In this document: positions 58,935-64,000 of the stretch, one piece after another
Numbering within the stretch: the stretch's first letter is position 1
Layout: each line of letters opens with the position of its first letter
NCBI GenBank assembly: GCA_905197685.1
Contig: CAJJZS010000002.1
Location: forward strand, 124,001-188,000
DNA from: an uncultured Oscillospiraceae bacterium
GTDB taxonomy: Bacteria > Bacillota > Clostridia > Oscillospirales > Ruminococcaceae
Length of the DNA stretch: 64,000 bases
Direction of reading: 5' to 3'
Made by a program: the position numbers and the translations under genes
The notes under the pieces: generated by a model
Database searches by the model: none
What the model was told of the DNA's origin: nothing
The model's input: only the letters and a program-made list of their open reading frames with translations

Positions 58935-60218
58935 TTATTTTTTGTCGCCAAATTCGGAACCGGTCAAGCCTTCCTGCTTGAGCATCGTTTCCAAAACAGA
59001 AATATCGGAACTGACATCCAATGCCTCGTCGCTGAACAGCTGATCCAATAAATTTTCAAACGCTAAATTCACCGTATCCAACGAGCGTTCAATCTGCTGT
59101 TTTGCATTTTTAATGTTTTCGCCCTGAATCGGCTGTTTTTCAAAATCCTCATAACTGGAAAGCAGCTTTAAGGTTGTCGGCAGATAGTAATTCATCAGTC
59201 GGCGAACATCCGGCAACTTTTCGGGATGTTCCTGAATCTGTTCAAAAATCTGCCCCGTAATCTTTTCCAAGCGGAACATTTTTTCAGAAATTTCTTCTCC
59301 CTCAATCTCATCGTTCGCCTTGCGAATCTGTTCAATCATCTCTCTGCCCTGACGAATGGTTGCTGCCAACTCGGGATTGCCTGCCAGCGCTTCTTCCTGC
59401 TGTTTTCTCTCTTTTTCCCGTTCTTTTTTCAGACGTTCCTCTTCTTTGCGGCGTTCTTCCGCCTGCTTTTGAACATAACGATACTGGTTGTAAATATCGT
59501 CGGTAAGCATCAGACAGGTTTTTTCATCGTCGATATGCGCGCCCGGCAAAACCTTTTTGCGAATCATTTTACTTAAATCTTTCAGCACAAAATTTTTGTC
59601 CCTGCCGCTTTCCTTTACCAACAGGTCAATCGGACAAAACTGTCCTTTTCCGACAATTTTTAAATACTTTTTCAGTCTTGAGGTTCTCTTTAACAGATAA
59701 ATTCCTCTGCCCAACATGATGCCGGAAACTGCAATTAAGATTGCCAAAACCGAGCCTAAAATGGCAAACGGCGCGCCAAATAAATCCATCAAGGCGGTAA
59801 GCCAAGAAGCAATCAGCAAAAACAAAACAAAAATGCCCAAACCAATCCCGCCGAATACGGTGAATAATGTTCCCGCAACACTGAATGTTTTATATTTTTT
59901 TTCATCAGGCAATGTAACCGTTGTATTTTGTCCCGATTTTGTCCCATGATAATCGTTAGGACGTTGCGTTTGCTGTCCGACATGATATTTTTCCCGACTG
60001 TCCCTGTAGAAATCCTGCCGGTTCTGCGTATCCTTTTTCTGCTGAGAATGGAAATTTTTTCCGTTTTGATAGGAACTGAATTCCCGTTTCATATCCTCAG
60101 CCATATTTTTAAAATCTTTCGCTGCATTTTGAAATTCTTTGGCAGCATTTTTTACTTCTTTTGACTGCGAAATCTGCTCTACCTTTTCGCGCACCCGTCT
60201 TTCAAAATCGTCAGACAA
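58935..60218 (-). CDS. XpaC-family 5-bromo-4-chloroindolyl phosphate hydrolysis-type protein
   Basis: A protein of about 427 residues: an N-terminal coiled region (~1-105), two adjacent membrane helices (~115-175, VFGGIGLGIFVLFLL and AILIAVSGIMLGRGIYLL), then an XpaC-type cytoplasmic domain (KIVGKGQFCPIDLLVKESGRDKNFVLKDLSKMI...LTDDIYNQY) and a Lys/Glu-rich coiled C-terminus. The enzymatic name is historic; true function is unclear. TTG 60218 is chosen because GGAGGGG lies six bases upstream; in-frame ATGs at 60236 and beyond precede that site. It overlaps functionally with TelA, whose gene follows 15 bases downstream: a two-gene operon divergent from spoIVB. Confidence 0.85.
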   Translation of the reverse strand: MSDDFERRVREKVEQISQSKEVKNAAKEFQNAAKDFKNMAEDMKREFSSYQNGKNFHSQQKKDTQNRQDFYRDSREKYHVGQQTQRPNDYHGTKSGQNTTVTLPDEKKYKTFSVAGTLFTVFGGIGLGIFVLFLLIASWLTALMDLFGAPFAILGSVLAILIAVSGIMLGRGIYLLKRTSRLKKYLKIVGKGQFCPIDLLVKESGRDKNFVLKDLSKMIRKKVLPGAHIDDEKTCLMLTDDIYNQYRYVQKQAEERRKEEERLKKEREKERKQQEEALAGNPELAATIRQGREMIEQIRKANDEIEGEEISEKMFRLEKITGQIFEQIQEHPEKLPDVRRLMNYYLPTTLKLLSSYEDFEKQPIQGENIKNAKQQIERSLDTVNLAFENLLDQLFSDEALDVSSDISVLETMLKQEGLTGSEFGDKK

Positions 60219-60533
60219 AGAAACCCCTCCGTTCATCCTCATCTTTATCTTTATTATAAAACATTTTTCTAAAAAGTACAAGACAAATGAGGTTGTATCG
60301 GAATAATTCAATATTTGTTTAAAATGTTAAAAGCAAATCCAATCGAAAGAGAAAATCTTCTTTTTCTTCCGAATTTCCCTTCGATATTTCCGCAACTTTT
60401 GCAAACATTAAAACAGGATACTTTTTTCTTTGCAGAATCATTGTTTTCTTTTTAAAGGCAAATATTTAAAAAGCGAAAAGCAAAGAAAAAGCTCCCGTCA
60501 GATAAATTTTGATGCACTGTGAGGAATGTAATC

Positions 60534-61814
60534 TTGAAACACACACATCTTTCTTCCAAGCAGGTTCTGCTTCATTCCTATCAAATTTTTGCCGGCATCT
60601 TTTCTGCTTTTGTGGCAGCGATTTTGTGCTTTGCTCTTTTTCTTTCTTCCCGACTGCCCGACCGCTACTATATGGCAAAGGGAAGCGAGTTTTCCATCGG
60701 CAGCAATAAAATGATTCAGACTAAAAGCGCCGCTTCTTCTTATCCGCTGTCGGTGTATTCCTCGGCAGGAAATACCTTTCCGATGAGTTTAAAGTTGTTT
60801 GGCGCGGTGGAAATTAAAGAGGTCAGTGTGCAGGTGGTGGATCGCCGCGTGGTTTCCCTGTGCGGCACACCGTTCGGAATTAAAATGGTGACAGACGGTA
60901 TTATGGTTATCGGAACAGGCGGAGTTTCCGACCTGCAAAATCAGATTCAAAACCCCGCAAAACAGGCAGGGATTCAGGAAGGGGACGTTATTCTTAGCTT
61001 AAACGGAGAAAAACTTTCCTCCAAAAAACAACTGAATCAGGTGATAAAAAACTGCGGCGGCAAACCGATTTCAATGACAGTTCGTCGAGAAAACGATGTA
61101 AAAACCGTAGAAGTTTCTCCTGTAAAATCCTCCTCCGATAACAGCTATCATGTCGGTCTTTGGGTCCGCGACAGTTCCGCAGGTATCGGAACAATGACCT
61201 TTTATGACCCGCAAAGTCAATGCTTCGCCGGATTGGGACATGCTATCTGCGACATTGATACCGGGCAAATCATGCCGCTTTCTCAGGGAGAGATTGTAAA
61301 AGCCTCCATCATCGGCGTGGAACAGGGAAAATCCGGCACCCCGGGTCAGCTTTTGGGGTCTTTTGTCACCGACCAACCGGTCGGAACGCTGTACTCCAAC
61401 AGCTGTGACGGTGTGTATGGAAAACTTTCCTCTCCTCCGCCCTACTCCCAAACAATCCCTTTAGCGCAAAGTCACGAAATTCAGGAGGGAGCAGTAAAAA
61501 TACTGGCAACCGTTCAAGGGGAAAAGCCTCGACTGTTCGATGCTCAAATCGAAAAGGTTTCCCTTTCTCAAAATGAACCGACCAAAAACATGGTCATTCA
61601 CATTACCGACCCGGAACTTTTACAGACAGCAGGTGGTATTGTGCAGGGTATGAGCGGCAGTCCGATTATTCAAAACGGAATGTTGGTAGGCGCAGTCACT
61701 CATGTCTTTGTCAATGACCCCACCCGAGGATACGGTATCTTTGCAGAAAACATGGATAATACCCTGTTAAATCTCTCCGCAAAATGCGCTGACACCCATA
61801 CAGAAGCCGCATAA
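60534..61814 (+). CDS. spoIVB: SpoIVB sporulation serine protease (S55)
   Basis: A 426-residue membrane-anchored protease that signals from forespore to mother cell and triggers pro-sigma-K processing. One membrane helix (~15-38), then a PDZ domain (~125-195, containing KQAGIQEGDVILSLNGE) and a chymotrypsin-like S55 domain with the catalytic triad His236 (GLGHAIC), Asp359 (ITDPELL) and Ser374 (GMSGSPI). TTG 60534 has GAGGA eight bases upstream, giving MKHTHLSSKQ; the in-frame GTG at 60519 overlaps the ribosome site. With this start His236 has the same number as in Bacillus. It is followed by a 48-bp terminator repeat. Confidence 0.96.
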   Translation: MKHTHLSSKQVLLHSYQIFAGIFSAFVAAILCFALFLSSRLPDRYYMAKGSEFSIGSNKMIQTKSAASSYPLSVYSSAGNTFPMSLKLFGAVEIKEVSVQVVDRRVVSLCGTPFGIKMVTDGIMVIGTGGVSDLQNQIQNPAKQAGIQEGDVILSLNGEKLSSKKQLNQVIKNCGGKPISMTVRRENDVKTVEVSPVKSSSDNSYHVGLWVRDSSAGIGTMTFYDPQSQCFAGLGHAICDIDTGQIMPLSQGEIVKASIIGVEQGKSGTPGQLLGSFVTDQPVGTLYSNSCDGVYGKLSSPPPYSQTIPLAQSHEIQEGAVKILATVQGEKPRLFDAQIEKVSLSQNEPTKNMVIHITDPELLQTAGGIVQGMSGSPIIQNGMLVGAVTHVFVNDPTRGYGIFAENMDNTLLNLSAKCADTHTEAA

Positions 61815-61831
61815 TCGCTAATAACTTTCTG

Positions 61832-61879
61832 TTAAAGCGAAAAAGATTCCTATCTGTTAAGCGGATAGGAATCTTTTTT
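61832..61879 (+). repeat. 48-bp direct repeat, copy 1 (spoIVB terminator)
   Basis: Identical to 63059-63106. Contains AAAGATTCCTATC pairing with GATAGGAATCTTT and ending in TTTTTT, an intrinsic terminator for spoIVB. The two copies flank the Fic gene, 1227 bases apart. Confidence 0.95.
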
Positions 61880-61959
61880 GCTATTCTATGCTTTAAAATT
61901 CTTAACTTTAAAACATCTAAAATCAACTTTCTTTTCATTTTAACAGTATCCCTCACAAA

Positions 61960-61988
61960 TTGATAGAACATTCTATTTGTGTTATTCC
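61960..61988 (+). promoter_or_regulatory. fic promoter with overlapping palindrome
   Basis: TTGATA (61960-61965), 17-bp spacer, TATTCC (61983-61988). Palindrome ATAGAACATTCTAT (61963-61976) overlaps the -35, a possible operator. Confidence 0.55.
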
Positions 61989-62019
61989 AAAAATAATCTA
62001 AAATACAGTGAGGTATTGC

Positions 62020-63003
62020 ATGAGAAATAAAAAACCGCCTTTTGAAATTACCAACCAAATGATTGACTATGTGGCAGAAATTGCAGAACTGGTCGGAAAA
62101 ATATCTGCTTCTTCCTCTCTTTCTGTCAACTCTACTTTGCGCCGCATCAATCGTATTCGTACAATTCACGGCTCTTTGGCTATCGAGCAAAACACACTTT
62201 CTTTAGAACAAGTAACTGCTGTTCTGGGAGGAAAACATATTCTTGCTCCTCCTAAAGATATCGCCGAGGTAAAAAATGCTTATGAAATTTATGAGCGTTT
62301 AGATGAACTTGATCCTTATTCTGTTGATGATTTGCTGATTGCCCATAGTATTATGACCAGAGGATTAGTAGAAGAATCTGGAATGTTCCGTTCCCGACCG
62401 GTAGGTGTAGTAGACAGCGAAGGTCGTATCCTGCATTTTGGCACACTGCCACAATATGTCCCCGGTCTTGTGGCAGAATTGTTGGATTGGGTTAAAAACA
62501 GTGAGATACATATGCTGATTCGCAGTTGTGTGTTCCACTATGAATTAGAGCTAATTCATCCTTTTGCCGATGGAAACGGTCGTATTGGACGCTTATGGCA
62601 TACTCTTCTGCTTTCCAGATGGAATTCAGCCTTTGCATGGCTTCCCGTAGAGTCCATTATCCATGATCGTCAGCAGGAATATTACTCTGCCATCAATCTT
62701 TCTAACAATGCGGGAGAATCAACAGTATTTATCGAATTTATGCTTTCAGCAATCAAGGCATCTCTCATTGAATCAGTCAACATGAGCGATGAAACGAGTG
62801 ATGAAATGAGCGATAAAACAACACTTCGATGGAAAAAAATCAAAGAATATCTGGAAAATCACGATTATATTATGAATGCAGATGTTCGGAATCTATGTGA
62901 TGTATCATCTGCAACCGCTAATCGAATCCTTGCAAAATTAGTTGCCGATAAAAAGCTAATTAAATACCGTCAAAATACACATTGGGCATATCGCTTGCCT
63001 TAA
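62020..63003 (+). CDS. Fic-family AMPylation protein with C-terminal winged helix
   Basis: A 327-residue class II Fic enzyme expected to transfer AMP from ATP to hydroxyl side chains. The catalytic HPFADGNGRIGR motif (His180-Arg191) is intact. The N-terminal inhibitory helix reads S52-LAI-E56-Q-N; Ser52 and the clamp Glu56 are kept, but the usual Gly/Asn after Glu is Gln. C-terminal residues ~275-327 look like a winged-helix domain (DVRNLCDVSSATANRILAKLVADKKLIKY). A linker has repeated MSDET/SDEMSDK units. ATG 62020 has GTGAGG six bases upstream. The gene lies between two exact 48-bp repeats, suggesting insertion as a cassette. Confidence 0.93.
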   Translation: MRNKKPPFEITNQMIDYVAEIAELVGKISASSSLSVNSTLRRINRIRTIHGSLAIEQNTLSLEQVTAVLGGKHILAPPKDIAEVKNAYEIYERLDELDPYSVDDLLIAHSIMTRGLVEESGMFRSRPVGVVDSEGRILHFGTLPQYVPGLVAELLDWVKNSEIHMLIRSCVFHYELELIHPFADGNGRIGRLWHTLLLSRWNSAFAWLPVESIIHDRQQEYYSAINLSNNAGESTVFIEFMLSAIKASLIESVNMSDETSDEMSDKTTLRWKKIKEYLENHDYIMNADVRNLCDVSSATANRILAKLVADKKLIKYRQNTHWAYRLP

Positions 63004-63058
63004 GCAATTCGTTTAAAAATCTTGTTTTACCCTTTTCTAAAAATCTCAACCCTCTTAT

Positions 63059-63106
63059 TTAAAGCGAAAAAGATTCCTATCTGTTAAGCGGATAGGAATC
63101 TTTTTT
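63059..63106 (+). repeat. 48-bp direct repeat, copy 2 (after fic)
   Basis: Exact copy of 61832-61879, including the terminator hairpin; here it follows the Fic gene and would end its transcript. Confidence 0.95.
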
Positions 63107-63188
63107 CATCTTTTTGCTTTTCCTTTCATTTTCCCATTAAACAAAACGGAATTTGCGATATCCTCTTGTTTCATCTTTGTAAGAATTA

Positions 63189-63740
63189 CTATCCCATCAA
63201 GCCTACAAAACGTGGAGAACGCGGGGGTAGATATTGTTTCATCAATTCAAAACCGGTTTCCGATTCAACAACACGATAGCATGCGTTTTCAAAAAAAGTA
63301 TTCTTATTTTGATATATTACATCTATCTCAATGAAATATGGTGATTCCAAGATAAGACGAAATGAATCCGGACTGAAATCAGAAGGATTGATATCGGAGA
63401 AAAAATCTTGCTGAAGTTCGGACAAAAATTCATCCGAAATGATAATTGCTCGCAGATTTTTATAAGCCTGTACCGCATCTTCCGGGGTTGCATCCCATCT
63501 CATATCACAAGACACCAATACTCCTCTCGTTCCGTTTCCGTATTGATAAAATCTTACTTTTGATACACAAGGGGACTTGCTGTACATTTCCATAATCGCA
63601 GATATTGTATTCATACTCCAATACGGACTGCAATATCTTGGAATTATTAAATCGACAATATCATAAAAATAATGTACAAAGATTACGATAAACAGCAGAA
63701 GCGAAACAATTACTGTATTTCTTACCTTATGTTCATTCAT
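63189..63740 (-). CDS. Single-pass membrane protein of unknown function
   Basis: A 183-residue protein with one N-terminal membrane helix (residues ~10-32, TVIVSLLLFIVIFVHYFYDIV) and a soluble C-terminal region with FRLILESPYFIEIDVIYQNK, suggesting an extracytoplasmic alpha-beta domain. No family is recognised. ATG 63740 has AAAGGG upstream; it follows the S41 protease gene (stop at 63784) by 43 bases on the same strand, so the two may be co-transcribed. Codon usage is AT-richer than in the central window, similar to the Fic region. Confidence 0.65.
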   Translation of the reverse strand: MNEHKVRNTVIVSLLLFIVIFVHYFYDIVDLIIPRYCSPYWSMNTISAIMEMYSKSPCVSKVRFYQYGNGTRGVLVSCDMRWDATPEDAVQAYKNLRAIIISDEFLSELQQDFFSDINPSDFSPDSFRLILESPYFIEIDVIYQNKNTFFENACYRVVESETGFELMKQYLPPRSPRFVGLMG

Positions 63741-63783
63741 TTTTTGATACCCTTTCTGCTGAATAAAAACAGCATTTATCTCT

Positions 63784-64000
63784 TTATTTTCTTAAATACC
63801 CTATTGCAGCTTTCATCAGCTCATCTCTTCCCTCTTTAATTCCTTGGATTGTTGGATAAACTTCAATGTCAGGACTTAAACCGATTCTTTGTGTTTGTCC
63901 CATTTCCGGTGTATAAACACCAAGACTTGTAAAAGTAAGATTTTTACCGTTTAAAAGCGGAAGATAAGTAACATTTCCGTCTGCTCCGACAGAATTGCTT
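63784..64000 (-). CDS. S41-family C-terminal processing-type protease, C-terminal end (partial)
   Basis: Only the last 71 residues are in the window, reading from the right edge to TAA at 63784. They begin SNSVGADGNVTYLPL and continue TFTSLGVYTPEMGQTQRIGLSPDIEV, then YPTIQGIKEGRDELMKAAIGYLRK. The TQRIG-x-x-PDIEV-PT segment followed by a helix is the standard ending of S41/CtpA-like peptidases, where it closes the active-site domain. The catalytic Ser/Lys lie outside the window. It is read on the minus strand; the 5' end is missing. Confidence 0.85.
   Translation of the reverse strand, partial: SNSVGADGNVTYLPLLNGKNLTFTSLGVYTPEMGQTQRIGLSPDIEVYPTIQGIKEGRDELMKAAIGYLRK

Noticed and set aside
61963..61976. 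LexA/SOS box in the fic promoter
   Set aside because: The palindrome has GAACATTC rather than GAAC-N4-GTTC; does not fit the Firmicute LexA consensus.
1..64000. tRNA genes
   Set aside because: No T-loop GGTTCGAATCC-like sequence in a proper cloverleaf context was found by eye on either strand.

Overview
The window looks like chromosomal DNA of an anaerobic, spore-forming member of the Clostridia, most likely an Oscillospirales (Ruminococcaceae-like) gut bacterium. The evidence is the sporulation genes (YunB, SpoIIM and the SpoIVB protease), the clostridial SCIFF ranthipeptide with its radical SAM maturase, a PyrB carrying a PyrI-type zinc tail, a DUF4358 lipoprotein, DUF1576 and XpaC/TelA proteins, strong Shine-Dalgarno sites and frequent TTG starts. 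The lineage call rests on gene content only. No rRNA, tRNA, CRISPR array, insertion sequence or prophage was seen.

Layout. 0-9.5 kb (minus): a lipoprotein fragment, ligA, yunB, then a TetR-controlled export locus (TetR, MMPL transporter, very large secreted protein). 9.8-17.6 kb: a secreted multi-domain beta protein, DUF1576 membrane protein, DUF4358 lipoprotein, yedF behind a structured leader, a GNAT, spoIIM and a repeat-bearing lipoprotein. 17.7-19.4 kb: the SCIFF peptide and its maturase. 19.5-26.1 kb: a complete phosphate operon, pstS-pstC-pstA-pstB-phoU-phoP-phoR. 26.4-30.2 kb: an NMN adenylyltransferase-like enzyme, a PatB/MalY lyase, a lipoprotein, a Cys/His-cluster protein and a HAD phosphatase. 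30.2-36.2 kb (plus): a MATE exporter behind a leader-peptide attenuator, pyrB behind a PyrR-type attenuator, and a copper operon (MarR-like regulator, CopA, CopZ). 36.2-46.3 kb (mostly minus): a TPR-DUF4261 protein, TetR, GNAT, metallophosphoesterase, DUF4274 protein, nitrilase-family amidase, purB, an orphan FeoB-associated Cys-rich protein (plus) and a PAP2 phosphatase. 46.4-54.6 kb: an XPD/DinG-type helicase with a nuclease-like N-terminus, asnS, two small unknown genes, a candidate orphan structured RNA, a DUF4241-DUF5713-unknown operon and a spore-surface-like protein. 54.7-64 kb: tandem M24 prolyl peptidases, telA-xpaC, spoIVB, a Fic gene between two exact 48-bp repeats, an unknown anchored protein and the C-terminal end of an S41 protease.

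The strongest regulatory signals are: (1) an 8-codon ORF reading MRRRSFAG whose end lies in the 5' arm of a 15-bp intrinsic terminator upstream of the MATE gene, resembling drug-sensing translational attenuation; (2) a full PyrR-type terminator/antiterminator before pyrB; (3) a three-way-junction leader with a T-run before yedF; (4) a promoter followed at once by a perfect 13-bp terminator-like hairpin before pepQ; (5) paired TetR operators; (6) a perfect palindrome downstream of the -10 of the MarR-copA-copZ operon. The Fic gene flanked by 48-bp duplications of the spoIVB terminator looks like a small inserted cassette. The RNA candidate at 51.6-51.8 kb has no protein partner and matches no family I could recall.
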